Counted from the first letter of the stretch, positions 55,072 through 63,806 are shown. The stretch is 64,000 bases of DNA from Streptomyces sp. ICBB 8177 (GCF_003144095.1 NZ_NSKH01000018.1:1949531-2013530); one strand, 5' to 3'. Notes: a model not told the origin generated them from the sequence alone. Translations and numbers: made by a program.

Positions 55072-56742
55072 CTACGGGCAGCCCCTGCACCCCGCTCGGT
55101 GTTTTTCGCCACGCCACCGCGGCGCAGGGCGCGCGGCCGGCGCCTGCGAGCGCCGTACCGAGCGCCCCGCCAGCACCCCCGTGCGCCGCCCGTCCGCCAC
55201 GACGAAACGGCCGTCGACCAGCACGTACGGGATGCCGGAGGGCGCGGTCCCCGGCGCGGCGTAGGTCGCGCCCGCCGCCACCGTCGCGGGGTCGAAGAGC
55301 ACCAGGTCGGCGCGGTGGCCCACCCGGATCAGGCCCCGGTCGGCCAGGCCCAGGCGGGCGGCGGGGCGCCCGGTGAGGTGGGCGACGCACTCGGCCAGCG
55401 ACAGCACGCCCAGCTCGCGCACGTAGTGGCCGAGGTAATGCGGGAAGGTGCCGTAGGCGCGCGGATGCGGCTTGTCGCCGACCAGGATGCCGTCGCTGCC
55501 GCCGGTGTGCGCCGGATGGCGCATGATCGCGCGGACGTTCGCCTCGTCGCCGACGTGCTGGAGGATCGTCGTCGCCAGCCGGTCCGCCAGCAGCAGGGCC
55601 CGCGCCACGGCGAACGGCTCCTCGCCGCGTTGCCGCGCCATCCCCGCGACCGTCGCGCCGACGTGCCCGGCGAGCGCCCGGTCCCCGACGCCGGAGACCT
55701 CGACGGTGTCCCAGTCGACCGGCACGCCGTGGCAGCCGTCGGAGCCGGTGACCTCCATCGCGTGCCGTATCCGTGCGGCCGTCGCCTCGTCGCGCAGCGC
55801 CCGCAGCGTCGCCTCGGGCCCGCCTTCCGTGGCCCAGCCCGGCAGCAGCGCGGCGAGCGTCGTGCAGCCCGCGAGGTAGGGGTAGCTGTCGAGGGTGACG
55901 TCGGCGCCGTGCGCGATCGCGGCGTCCAGCAGGGCCAGCATCTCGCCGGCGCGACCTGCGTTGGCGGGGAAGTTCATCGTGGCGTGCGCCAGGTGCAGCG
56001 CGCAGCCCGCGTCCCGGGTCACCGTCAGCATCTCGCGGTACGCCTCCAGGGCGCCCGCGCCGTAGCCGCGGTGGTGGGGGCAGTAGTAGCCGCCGTGGGC
56101 GGCCACCACCCGGCACAGTTCGGTGAGTTCCGCGGTCGGCGCGTACATGCCGGGGGTGTAGGTGAGCCCGGACGACATGCCGACCGCGCCCTCCGCGAGC
56201 CCGGCCGCCACCAGCCCCTTCATCCGCTCCAGTTCGTCCGCCGTCGCCGGGCGGTCCGACCAGCCGACCACCATCGCCCGTACCGTCCCCTGCGGCACCA
56301 GGTAGGCGGCGTTGACGGCGATGCCCTGCCGGTCCAGCCGGTCGAGGTACCCGCCGACCGAACGCCAGTCGAAGTCGATGTCGCCGCCGTCCCCGTTCCA
56401 CCCCGCGATGTGCGCCCGTACCGCTTCCAGCGTGGTGTCGTCCACCGGTGCGTACGACAGGCCGTCCTGCCCCAGCACCTCCAGCGTCACGCCCTGCGCG
56501 GTCTTCGCCTCGTGCGCCGGGTCGCGCAGCAGGGCGAGGTCGCTGTGGGCGTGCATGTCGATGAACCCCGGTGCCAGCGCGAGCCCTTCGGCGTCCAGCA
56601 CCCGGCGCCCGCCCGGCCGGCGGCCCGTCCCGTACGGCACGACGGCGGCGATCCGGCCGTCCGCGAGGGCGACGTCGGCGCGGTACGGGGACGTGGTGCC
56701 GGTGCCGTCGACCACGGTCGCGTCACGGATGACGAGGTCCAA
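55072..56742 (-). CDS. N-acyl-D-amino-acid deacylase (D-aminoacylase)
   Basis: 556-residue amidohydrolase-superfamily metal enzyme that removes acyl groups from N-acyl-D-amino acids. Family marks: LDLVIRDATVVDGTG at the start, the metal motif APGFIDMHAHSDLALL, GMSSGLTYTPGMYA, HLAHATMNF and the C-terminal MRHPAHTGGSDGILVGDKPH carrying the catalytic Asp region, then FPHYLGHYVRELG. TTG 56742 is taken as the start (GAAGG upstream). Together with the D-amino-acid deaminase upstream it forms a D-amino-acid salvage route. The C-terminal ~35 residues are Arg/Ala-rich and probably not part of the fold. Confidence 0.92.
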   Translation of the reverse strand: MDLVIRDATVVDGTGTTSPYRADVALADGRIAAVVPYGTGRRPGGRRVLDAEGLALAPGFIDMHAHSDLALLRDPAHEAKTAQGVTLEVLGQDGLSYAPVDDTTLEAVRAHIAGWNGDGGDIDFDWRSVGGYLDRLDRQGIAVNAAYLVPQGTVRAMVVGWSDRPATADELERMKGLVAAGLAEGAVGMSSGLTYTPGMYAPTAELTELCRVVAAHGGYYCPHHRGYGAGALEAYREMLTVTRDAGCALHLAHATMNFPANAGRAGEMLALLDAAIAHGADVTLDSYPYLAGCTTLAALLPGWATEGGPEATLRALRDEATAARIRHAMEVTGSDGCHGVPVDWDTVEVSGVGDRALAGHVGATVAGMARQRGEEPFAVARALLLADRLATTILQHVGDEANVRAIMRHPAHTGGSDGILVGDKPHPRAYGTFPHYLGHYVRELGVLSLAECVAHLTGRPAARLGLADRGLIRVGHRADLVLFDPATVAAGATYAAPGTAPSGIPYVLVDGRFVVADGRRTGVLAGRSVRRSQAPAARPAPRWRGEKHRAGCRGCP

Positions 56743-56774
56743 GGGGGCCGCCTTCGCGGGGAGTCGGGGACGCG

Positions 56775-58028
56775 TCAGAAGAACGTGCGCACGAAGTCGA
56801 CGACGGTGCCGTCCTGTTCGACCACCGGGATCAGCTGCCACTTGTCGAACGACGTGCACGGGTGCGACAGCCCGAGCCCCACCCGCTCACCGACGTCGAG
56901 CGGGGTTTGCGGGGTGACCTCCACGAACGCGTGCTGGTCGGCGAGCTTCGTCACGCGCAGGCCGTCCGCCGGGCGCAGCGAGCCGTCCGCGCCCCGGATC
57001 ACCTGCGGGACGGGCATGCCCAGGTCGTACGGGGCGTCGCGCTTGCCCGCGTTGAGGAACGCGCGGTCCGGTTCGGGGCGGGAGACGACCTGCGTCCACA
57101 GCCGCAGCGCCGGGCGCAGCGACCCCTCGGCCGGTACGCGGTCGTGGAACGGGGTGATCTCGCGGTAGTGGCCGTCGTCGTGGGTGACGTAGGCGCCCGA
57201 ACGCAGCAGCCGCAGCACCGGTTTCGACAGCCCGTCGACCGGCTCGAACGCCTTGGCCACCGCGTCGAACCAGGCGCTGCCGCCCGCGCTCAGCACGACC
57301 TCGTCCGCCCCGGCGAAGCGGCCGGCCGCGTCGAACCGCCGTGCCAGCGCGACGAGTCGCTCCAGCCACGCGGCGACCGCTTCCCCGGTCTTCTCCGGGA
57401 TCTCGCCCTCGTAGCCCGCGACGCCCACCAGCCGCAGCCACCGGGAGGCCGCCACCGCGTCGGCGACCACGTCGCCCGCCGCCTCGTCGCGCACCCCCGT
57501 GCGCCCGCCGGGCGCGCCCAGCTCCACGACCACGTCGAGGTGCGCGGTGAGCGCCGCGTCCATCAGCTCCACGCCGCGCACCGAGTCCACGTAGCACACC
57601 AGCCGGAAGGCGGGGTCGGACGTAAGCTCGGCGCAGATCCAGCGCAGCGCGGCCGGGTCCACGACCTCGTTGGCCAGGAAGATCCGCCGCACGCCGTACG
57701 CGCGGTAGACGCGGGCCTGCCAGGGGGTGGCGGCGGTGATCCCCCAGGCGCCGCGCGCCAGTTGGCGTTCGAACAGCTGCGGGGCCATCGAGGTCTTGCC
57801 GTGCGGCGCGAAGGCCAGCCGGTGGTCGCGCGCGTAGTGCTCCAGCTGGTCGAGGTTGTGCTCCAGCGCGGGCGCGAGCAGCGTCAGCACGGGCGTGAGG
57901 AAGCCGCCGTCGAACAAGTCGCGGCGCTCGGCGGCGAGTTCACCGAGGGTGCGGCCCTCCGCGTCCGGCGGCAGACCCTTGAAGCGGTGGTCGACCCGTT
58001 CCCGCGACAGCTCCGCGACGGTGGGCAT
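56775..58028 (-). CDS. D-amino-acid deaminase (D-serine/D-threonine dehydratase-like, fold type III PLP)
   Basis: 417 residues of the alanine-racemase-fold PLP family. The PLP lysine is in LAFAPHGKTSMAPQLFERQL. The C-terminal metal site of D-serine dehydratases is seen in LGLSHPCTSFDKWQLIPVV (His-x-Cys). It would convert a D-amino acid to a keto acid and ammonia. ATG 58028 has GGAGG 5 bases upstream. First gene of the minus-strand operon, divergent from the kinase-IclR-RidA operon; both promoters share the palindrome at 58048-58066. D-threonine aldolase-like chemistry is an alternative. Confidence 0.88.
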   Translation of the reverse strand: MPTVAELSRERVDHRFKGLPPDAEGRTLGELAAERRDLFDGGFLTPVLTLLAPALEHNLDQLEHYARDHRLAFAPHGKTSMAPQLFERQLARGAWGITAATPWQARVYRAYGVRRIFLANEVVDPAALRWICAELTSDPAFRLVCYVDSVRGVELMDAALTAHLDVVVELGAPGGRTGVRDEAAGDVVADAVAASRWLRLVGVAGYEGEIPEKTGEAVAAWLERLVALARRFDAAGRFAGADEVVLSAGGSAWFDAVAKAFEPVDGLSKPVLRLLRSGAYVTHDDGHYREITPFHDRVPAEGSLRPALRLWTQVVSRPEPDRAFLNAGKRDAPYDLGMPVPQVIRGADGSLRPADGLRVTKLADQHAFVEVTPQTPLDVGERVGLGLSHPCTSFDKWQLIPVVEQDGTVVDFVRTFF

Positions 58029-58047
58029 CCGGCCTCCTCGACGAGCG

Positions 58048-58066
58048 CGTTGCATTCTGTGCAACG
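58048..58066. promoter_or_regulatory. Palindrome CGTTGCA-TTCTG-TGCAACG (candidate IclR operator)
   Basis: Perfect 7-bp arms around a 5-base centre, inside the 120-bp divergent spacer between the deaminase and the kinase genes. The IclR-family regulator encoded next door is the obvious binder. A related half-site TTGCG lies just beyond. Confidence 0.7.
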
Positions 58067-58148
58067 GACATTGCGTACGGTGCTGCACGCTGTCTAACAT
58101 CCGGCACGGTGGCGGGTCAACGCGGTACGACGCGGGACGGAGGCGGGC

Positions 58149-59240
58149 GTGCTCTTCACGGCGGAACGGGAGGCGGACCGCGACGGCGGCGGTGACGGCG
58201 GCGGCGCGGAGTTCGACGTGGTGTGCCTGGGCGAGTCCATGGCCGTCTTCACACCCGAGACCCGCGGCCCGCTCGCCGGCGTGACCCGTTTCCACCGCGG
58301 CATCGGCGGCGCCGAGTCCAACGTCGCCTGCTACCTGGCCGGTTACGGCCATCGCGTCCGCTGGGTCAGCCGGGTCGGCGCCGACCCCTTCGGCGACCAC
58401 CTGCTGGCCGAGATCGCCGCCCGCGGGGTGGACGTGCGCGCCGTCGAGCGCGACCCGCACCGCCCCACCGGGATCTACTTCAAGGAGCGGCTGGAGGGCC
58501 GCACCGGGGTGCTCTACCACCGCGCCGGTTCCGCCGCGTCCGCGATGTCCCCGCCCCCGTTCCCGTCCCCGTCCCCGGACGGCGTGGCGGGGGAGGCCGC
58601 GCGTTCCGGCCGCGTACTGCACCTGTCGGGCATCACCGCCGCCCTGTCCGCTTCCTGCCTCGCCCTGCTCCGGACGCTGACCGCACGGCGGCCGGGCCGC
58701 CCGGTCGTGTCGTTCGACGTCAACCACCGCCCGGCGCTGTGGCGTTCGGGCGATCCCGCGGTGCTCGCGGAGCTGGCCCGCGACTGCGACGTGGTGTTCG
58801 TCGGCGAGGACGAGGCGCGCCAGGCGTGGGGCCTTCGGGACGCCGACGCGGTACGGGCCGCGCTGCCTGAGCCGGGCCTGCTCGTCGTCAAGCGCGGCCC
58901 GGAGGGCGCGGTCGCCTACGCGGCGGGCGCACCGTCCGTCGAGGTGCCCGCGCCGCGCGTCGAGGTCGTCGAACCGGTCGGCGCGGGCGACGCGTTCGCC
59001 GCAGGGTTCCTCTCCGGCTGCCTGCGCGGACTGCCGATGGAGCGGCGGCTGCGCCACGGGCACGTGCTGGCCGCCGCCGCCCTCACCGCCCACGCCGACC
59101 TGGGGACGCCGCCCGCCCGCGACCACGCCGACGCGCTGGTCGCGTTGGACGAGGCCCGGTGGCGCGGGCTGCGGCTGGCGGCAGGGTGGACGGAAGGCGC
59201 GAGGCGGAGCGGGACGGCTGGGACGGAGGCGGCACGGTGA
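58149..59240 (+). CDS. PfkB-family sugar kinase (KDG-kinase-like)
   Basis: 363 residues. The N-terminus FDVVCLGESMAVFTPETRGP and the substrate-lid motif GGAESNVACYLAGYGHRVRW follow the 2-keto-3-deoxygluconate kinase pattern; VEPVGAGDAFAAGFLSGCLR holds the catalytic Asp and ATP anion hole. The first ~20 residues are Gly/Asp-rich. GTG 58149 has GGAGG upstream. Its stop overlaps the IclR start (GTGA). A sugar kinase beside D-amino-acid genes is odd unless a keto acid-like product is phosphorylated; the real substrate is unknown. Confidence 0.9.
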   Translation: MLFTAEREADRDGGGDGGGAEFDVVCLGESMAVFTPETRGPLAGVTRFHRGIGGAESNVACYLAGYGHRVRWVSRVGADPFGDHLLAEIAARGVDVRAVERDPHRPTGIYFKERLEGRTGVLYHRAGSAASAMSPPPFPSPSPDGVAGEAARSGRVLHLSGITAALSASCLALLRTLTARRPGRPVVSFDVNHRPALWRSGDPAVLAELARDCDVVFVGEDEARQAWGLRDADAVRAALPEPGLLVVKRGPEGAVAYAAGAPSVEVPAPRVEVVEPVGAGDAFAAGFLSGCLRGLPMERRLRHGHVLAAAALTAHADLGTPPARDHADALVALDEARWRGLRLAAGWTEGARRSGTAGTEAAR

Positions 59241-60019
59241 GCCAGAGCGTCGATCGCGCGTTGAGCATCCTGCCGCTGCTCGCCGAGGGCCCGGCTGGGC
59301 TCGAACAGGTCGCGACCCGGCTGGACGTCCACAAGTCCACCGCCCTGCGCCTGCTGCGCACCCTGCACGCCCACGGCCTCGTGCACCGGCAGCCCGACCA
59401 GCGCTACCGGCTGGGCGCCGGGCTGTTCGGGCTCGCCCAGCGCGCGATGGAGGCGCTGGACGTCCGCGAGACCGCGCATCCCTACCTGGTCGCGCTGGGC
59501 GAGGAGTGCGGGCACACCGTGCACCTGGCGGTGCGCGAGGAGGGCGAGGTGGTCTACGTCGACAAGGTCGACAGCCGCTACCCGGTGCGGATGTACTCGC
59601 GCGTCGGGCGGCCGGTCGCGATCACGGTGGCCGCCGTGGCCAAGGTGCTGCTGGCCGACCTGCCCGAGCCCGAACGGCGTTCCGTGGCGGCCCGGTTGGA
59701 GTACCCGGCCTACACCCCGCGCTCGACGCCCGACGCGGCCGCCTACCTCGCCGAACTCGCCGCCGTACGCGAACAGGGCTGGGCCGCCGACCTCGGCGGC
59801 CACGAGGAGTCCATCAACTGCGTCGCCGCCCCGGTACGCGGTCCGGACGGCCGGGTCGCCGCCGCGCTGTCGATCTCGGCACCCAACGTCGTCGTCACCG
59901 CGCAGGAACTGCTCGCCCTGCGCCCGCTGGTGCTGAGCACCGCCCGGGCGATCACCTGGGAGTACGCGGGCGGCGAGGCGAACCCCGACCCGCACCACCG
60001 AGAGGCAGACCGAGCATGA
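59237..60019 (+). CDS. IclR-family transcriptional regulator
   Basis: 260 residues. The N-terminal winged helix is SVDRALSILPLLAEG with GLEQVATRLDVHKSTALRLL; the C-terminal effector domain has the usual AITVAAVAKVLLADLP and CVAAPVRGPDGRVAAALSIS. GTG 59237 overlaps the kinase stop, and its own stop overlaps the RidA start (ATGA), so the three genes are one translational unit. It probably regulates the divergent D-amino-acid genes through the palindrome at 58048-58066. Confidence 0.92.
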   Translation: MSQSVDRALSILPLLAEGPAGLEQVATRLDVHKSTALRLLRTLHAHGLVHRQPDQRYRLGAGLFGLAQRAMEALDVRETAHPYLVALGEECGHTVHLAVREEGEVVYVDKVDSRYPVRMYSRVGRPVAITVAAVAKVLLADLPEPERRSVAARLEYPAYTPRSTPDAAAYLAELAAVREQGWAADLGGHEESINCVAAPVRGPDGRVAAALSISAPNVVVTAQELLALRPLVLSTARAITWEYAGGEANPDPHHREADRA

Positions 60020-60420
60020 GCGACAAGACCGCCGTCACCCCCGCCACCCACACCGTGCCGCCCGCCCGCTTCTCGCACGGCGTGCGCAAGGGCGGCATCC
60101 TCCAGGTCGCCGGACAGGTCGGCTTCCTGCCCGCGAGGGAGGGCGAGAAGCCGGAGCCCGCCGGACCCGGCCTGCGCGAGCAGACCCTCCAGACGCTGGC
60201 CAACGTCGAGGCGGTGCTGGAGGAGGGCGGCGCCGCCTGGGAGGACGTGGTGATGCTGCGCGCCTACCTCACCGACACCGCGCACTTCGCCGAGTTCAAC
60301 GCGCTGTACGACGAGTTCCTGGCGGACCGGGTGACGGTGCCGCCTGCCCGCACCACCGTCTACGTCGGCCTGCCGGCCGGGCTGCTGGTGGAGATCGACG
60401 CGCTGGCGGTGCTGGACTGA
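60016..60420 (+). CDS. RidA-family enamine/imine deaminase
   Basis: 134 residues of the RidA (YjgF) fold: GILQVAGQVGFLPA at the start, QTLQTLANVEAVLEEGGAAW, VVMLRAYLTD and the active-site Arg in PPARTTVYVGLPAGLLVEID. RidA proteins hydrolyse reactive enamine intermediates from PLP dehydratases, which fits the deaminase at 56775 encoded in the divergent operon. ATG 60016 overlaps the IclR stop. Confidence 0.92.
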   Translation: MSDKTAVTPATHTVPPARFSHGVRKGGILQVAGQVGFLPAREGEKPEPAGPGLREQTLQTLANVEAVLEEGGAAWEDVVMLRAYLTDTAHFAEFNALYDEFLADRVTVPPARTTVYVGLPAGLLVEIDALAVLD

Positions 60421-60509
60421 GCCCGGTGCGTGCGCCTTGGGGGCCGCCGCGCTCCGGGCTTGGCGTCAACCTCTGGGCCGGATGGTGCGACGTGCTCGAT
60501 CATGGGCGG

Positions 60510-60946
60510 ATGACTGCCTTCTGCCACGTGTGCTTCGTGGTCCCGGACCTTGAGCAGGGAATGCTGACTTTCGGCGTTCGGCCGGGGTCGGGTGGGGTGG
60601 TCATGTGTCCGACCGGCTTGGTGAGTGGGACTACCGCATCGTCTTCACCGCGAGCGGGCCGCCGTTCGTCGAGCTCATCCAAGGGCCGCCGGGCAGTCCC
60701 TGGGACGCGTCCAAGGGGGCCAGGTTCGATCACATCGGCTTCTGGACCAGCGACGTGCGGCAAGGATCCCGCCGTTTGGAGGAAGAAGGCATGCCCGTGG
60801 ACTTCTCCGGCTGTCCCTATGGTCGGCCGTTCGCCTATCACCGGATGGACAGCATCGGCGCACGGATCGAACTCGTTGACGTCAGCAGGCAGGCCGGCTT
60901 TCTCGGCGCGTGGCATCCGGAGCGCTTGTCACGTCGTTGTCTGTGA
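60510..60946 (+). pseudogene. Frameshifted VOC (glyoxalase-like) gene
   Basis: The start MTAFCHVCFVVPDLEQGMLT is typical of vicinal-oxygen-chelate proteins; similarity then jumps to another frame near 60600 and continues as GEWDYRIVFTASGPPFVELI, RFDHIGFWTSDVRQGSRRLE and IELVDVS to 60946. The first and second parts are joined by a frame change and probably a short deletion. The last codons come from hairpin element C. A short functional protein from GTG 60605 (113 residues) is possible but would lack half of the first beta-alpha-beta unit. Confidence 0.72.
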
Positions 60947-61014
60947 CATGGGTTTTCGTCAACGGGGGTTGTCAAAGAGGTTGTTGGTGGCAAGGGGGTG
61001 ACAAGCGATTCCGG
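60917..61014. repeat. Diverged hairpin element, copy C
   Basis: Ends pair as CCGGAGCGCTTGTCAC (from 60917) with GTGACAAGCGATTCCGG (to 61014). The left arm continues GTCGTTGTCT as in copies A and B. The interior has diverged, so this copy is partial or decayed. Confidence 0.55.
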
Positions 61015-61237
61015 GAGGGTGGTCGGGTCCGGGGCCGCAGCCGGTCGTAGTGGCCGGGAACGGGCGTGATCAGTGGGTCGACCGTGAGTGATCCGCAGCT
61101 CGGCCACGTCCGCCGGCACCTCCTGCTCCGGGGCCTCCAGGACCGCCCGGGGACGGTCCGTCAGTGCTCAGGCACGCGAACCCGCGCTTCTCCGCAGCCA
61201 AAGGGCGTGCCGCAAATGCGTTGGTGGTCCCGTCGCC

Positions 61238-61450
61238 TCACTCGCCGGTTTCGCCGTCGATGAGTTCGCGCGCGACGTCGAGGTGACCGACGTGCCGTGC
61301 GTACTCCTGGAGTCGATGGAAGAGGATGCGCCCGAGCGAGGGCGCTTGACCAGGTGTCTTGAAGCGGCCTCCGAGGCGTGCCGCATCGCTCAAGGCGGCG
61401 GCCGCCGCGGAAGACTCCGAGGCGGTCACCTCCGCTTCGTAGGCGGCCAC
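61238..61450 (-). pseudogene. C-terminal fragment of a DinB/DUF664-like protein
   Basis: 70 codons reading MAAYEAEVTASESSAAAAAL and then LGRILFHRLQEYARHVGHLD with the end VARELIDGETGE. This is the last helix region of DUF664 (DinB-like, thiol-dependent metalloenzyme) proteins, where the E-x-x-R-H-x-G-H metal-ligand motif sits. The N-terminal two thirds of the ~170-residue family length are missing. The rest of 61015-61637 shows no gene. Confidence 0.6.
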
Positions 61451-61637
61451 CGTTGCGGTCGAGGTGCCGGCGGAGACCGTCCACTCCCCGGCGTCGCCGC
61501 AAGGAGGCGTGCCGGGTTGGCGTACGTTCTGGGTGCCGGAGCGGCGTCGGGTGGTGGGGGATCGGTGCCAGTTCTGGCCGGGCGGCGGATCGGGCTGCTC
61601 GGCCGGGCTCTCTCTCCCGCGGCTTCGGTAAGCGTCT

Positions 61638-62210
61638 TCAGCGCACCAGGAGATTGATGGCGACCTCCAGTCGTTCGAGGTAGAACTCCCGTGTCGCGGC
61701 CTGATGCTTGAGGCCGATCGATGCGCTGATCATCGTCTGTGCGACAAGGGGGGCAGCCTCTCGCCCTGATTCGGCGGCGATCGCTTCCGTGATCAGTTCC
61801 TCGAAACGTCGCGGCGTGGTCTCGGCGATCTCTCCGAGGAGGTCGGGGTTGTTTTCGATGACCGCCGAGACATCGCGCGCCAGCGGGCCGATGTAGCGGC
61901 CCGCCCAGTGGTCGAACGCTGCGACGAGGCGCTCTGGAAGGGGACGGCCGGTGGCGGCCAGGACATGTTCGACCGCTGTGATGTCCCGCTCCAGGGCCTG
62001 GGTGACCGCGGCACGGAACAGGGTCTCCTTCGAGGAGAAGAGGAAGTAGAGCCCGGGCCGGGAGATGTGCGCCGCCCGCGCCACCTCCTCCATCGAGGTC
62101 TTCCGGTAACCGAAGCGCGCGAACGTGACCATGGCGGAGTCCAGAACCATGGTCCGACGGTCGGTGTCGGCGACTGTCGACGGCCGGTGGCCGGCATCGG
62201 GACTGCTCAT
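61638..62210 (-). CDS. TetR-family transcriptional regulator
   Basis: 190 residues. The helix-turn-helix is KTSMEEVARAAHISRPGLYF then LFSSKETLFRAAV. The C-terminal domain has no recognised ligand motif. It is divergent from the short-chain dehydrogenase gene (63-bp spacer) with the inverted repeat at 62237-62266 between them, the classic arrangement of a TetR repressor and its target. The region is less GC-rich than average. Confidence 0.9.
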   Translation of the reverse strand: MSSPDAGHRPSTVADTDRRTMVLDSAMVTFARFGYRKTSMEEVARAAHISRPGLYFLFSSKETLFRAAVTQALERDITAVEHVLAATGRPLPERLVAAFDHWAGRYIGPLARDVSAVIENNPDLLGEIAETTPRRFEELITEAIAAESGREAAPLVAQTMISASIGLKHQAATREFYLERLEVAINLLVR

Positions 62211-62236
62211 GGACCGAGCATACGAGCGAGAGACGT

Positions 62237-62266
62237 ACTATACAACTTGAGTCTATTAAGTATAGT
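62237..62266. promoter_or_regulatory. Inverted repeat ACTATAC-N16-GTATAGT between TetR and SDR genes
   Basis: Perfect 7-bp arms (62237-62243 and 62260-62266) in the AT-rich 63-bp divergent spacer. Each arm contains TATAGT, a -10-like hexamer, one per strand. A TetR dimer here would block both promoters. Confidence 0.6.
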
Positions 62267-62273
62267 GGCCGCC

Positions 62274-63245
62274 ATGGCTGTTCGTGAACGCATCTCCACC
62301 CCCTTCACCGCCTCCAGCACCACGGACGAGGTACTGCGGGGCGTCGACCTCACCGGCGTCCGCGCGATCGTGACGGGAGCGTCCTCCGGAATCGGAATCG
62401 AGACGGCTCGTGCGTTGACCGCTGCCGGGGCGGAGGTGACGCTCGCTGTCCGGAACACGACTGCCGGTGACGTCGTCGCTGAGAGGATCGCGAAGTCGAC
62501 CGGAGGGATACGGCCCCGAGTCGTCCGGCTCGACCTTGCGGACAGGACCAGCGTCACGCGATTCGTTGACGCGTGGGGCGGCCCGCTTCACCTGCTGATC
62601 AACAACGCGGGCGTGGTCACTGGTGGCCTCGAACGAACACGTGAGGGCTGGGAGCTGCAATTCGCGACGAACCATCTTGGCCACTTCGCCCTCGCCACCG
62701 GCCTTCATGACGCCCTGGCCCTGGGGGCGGCCGACCGCGACGGAGCGCGGATCGTCTCGGTCAGTTCGACGGCACACATGCGTTCCGGTATCGACTTCGA
62801 CGACCTCCACTTCGAGCGTCGCAGCTACGACCCGCAGATTGCCTACGCCCAGTCGAAGACGGCGAACTCCCTCTTCGCCGTCGAGGCGACTCGTCTCTGG
62901 GCGTCCGACGGCATCATTGCCAATGCGGTGAACCCCGGCGGTGTCGCGACGGGACTGCAGCGGAACTTCACAACGCAACAGAGGCAGTCGCTCGATGCGG
63001 CCGAAGCCGCCGGAGTCTTCACGTACAAAACGGTCGAGCAGGGGGCTGCCACCAGCATCGTCGCGGCCGTCGCCCCGGAGTTCGCGCACTCCGGAGGCCA
63101 CTACCTTGACGATTCACAAGAGGCCTACACCGTGCCGAACGACGCCGACCTCGCGCAGCACCCGCACGGTGTCAAGCAATGGGCGCTCGATCCCGACACC
63201 GCCAAGCGCCTCTGGACGGTCTCGACCGACCTGCTCCGTGTCTGA
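62274..63245 (+). CDS. Short-chain dehydrogenase/reductase
   Basis: 323-residue SDR of the retinol-dehydrogenase/WWOX-like group. The cofactor motif is IVTGASSGIGIETARAL, then LLINNAGVV; the catalytic region shows IVSVSSTAHM and YAQSKTANSLF (Tyr-x3-Lys). Substrate unknown. ATG 62274 lies 8 bp after the operator-like repeat, so the leader is very short. It is probably controlled by the divergent TetR. A decayed DUF397 gene abuts its 3' end on the opposite strand. Confidence 0.92.
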   Translation: MAVRERISTPFTASSTTDEVLRGVDLTGVRAIVTGASSGIGIETARALTAAGAEVTLAVRNTTAGDVVAERIAKSTGGIRPRVVRLDLADRTSVTRFVDAWGGPLHLLINNAGVVTGGLERTREGWELQFATNHLGHFALATGLHDALALGAADRDGARIVSVSSTAHMRSGIDFDDLHFERRSYDPQIAYAQSKTANSLFAVEATRLWASDGIIANAVNPGGVATGLQRNFTTQQRQSLDAAEAAGVFTYKTVEQGAATSIVAAVAPEFAHSGGHYLDDSQEAYTVPNDADLAQHPHGVKQWALDPDTAKRLWTVSTDLLRV

Positions 63246-63284
63246 GCTCTCGACGCCACAGCTAGCGGCCCGCCGCCTTCTTGG

Positions 63285-63428
63285 TTGAAAGGCGAGCGCG
63301 GGCCCGTGCGGGTCCTTGGAGTCCCGGACCAGCACACGGCCCTGCGCGTCGGCGGCTTCGACGCATTGGCCGCCGTTGTCGCTGTACGAGGACTTGAACA
63401 ACGGAGGGGTGCGGTCATCGCAGCTCAC
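63285..63428 (-). pseudogene. Truncated DUF397 gene
   Basis: From GTG 63428 the frame reads DRTPPLFKSSYSDNGGQCVE and then VLVRDSKDPHGPALAFQ, the core of a DUF397 protein (typical ~65 residues). After ALAFQ it continues into unrelated Arg-rich residues running antisense to the SDR gene end, so the usual W-x-x-F-V C-terminus is lost. Confidence 0.65.
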
Positions 63429-63611
63429 CGGCCTTCACGCTGCTCACGAACGCGGCGAAGGCGGCCACGGGGAAGGCGAGGACCGGTCCCTCCGGGTCCT
63501 TCGAGTCACGACGGGCACGATGCCGTGGGCGGCAATCAGGTCGGCGGCCTCGACGCATTGGCCGCCGTTCGCACTGTATGTGGACTTGGACCAGCGAAGG
63601 GGCTCGGTCAT
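63415..63611 (-). pseudogene. DUF397 gene with a one-base frameshift
   Basis: From ATG 63611: MTEPLRWSKSTYSANGGQCV then EAADLIAAHGIVPV. Near 63509-63513 one base is missing; in the next frame the protein resumes RDSKDPEGPVLAFPVAAFAA and ends at TGA 63415-63417, which overlaps the start of the downstream DUF397 gene. Without the indel it would be a normal DUF397 protein. A sequencing error is possible. Confidence 0.7.
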
Positions 63612-63806
63612 CGCGGGGCGTCCTTTCAGACGGCGCCGAACTCTCCGGCCTTGTCGTGGGGAGTGGTGCGGGCGGTGGTTCCTGCGGCCGGTGACCGGTG
63701 GGCGGGAGTAGGCCGCCAGGCCCGAGGACGTGCGGGCGGCCAGCCCGCAGCAGCGGTTACACGCTCGGACGGCGTGGGCGAACGCCCGCAGTCGCGGCGA
63801 GGTGTT

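Larger units (their letters stand above)
63246..63806. other. Region of two broken DUF397 genes
   Basis: 561 bp without an intact gene. The minus strand carries the truncated and frameshifted DUF397 genes listed separately (63285-63611). The stretch 63612-63806 shows no gene; the XRE-type regulator usually partnering DUF397 is not seen. Confidence 0.5.

Noticed and set aside
61015..61237. Several short frames in the spacer after hairpin copy C
   Set aside because: None has a ribosome-binding site, domain or conserved-looking composition.
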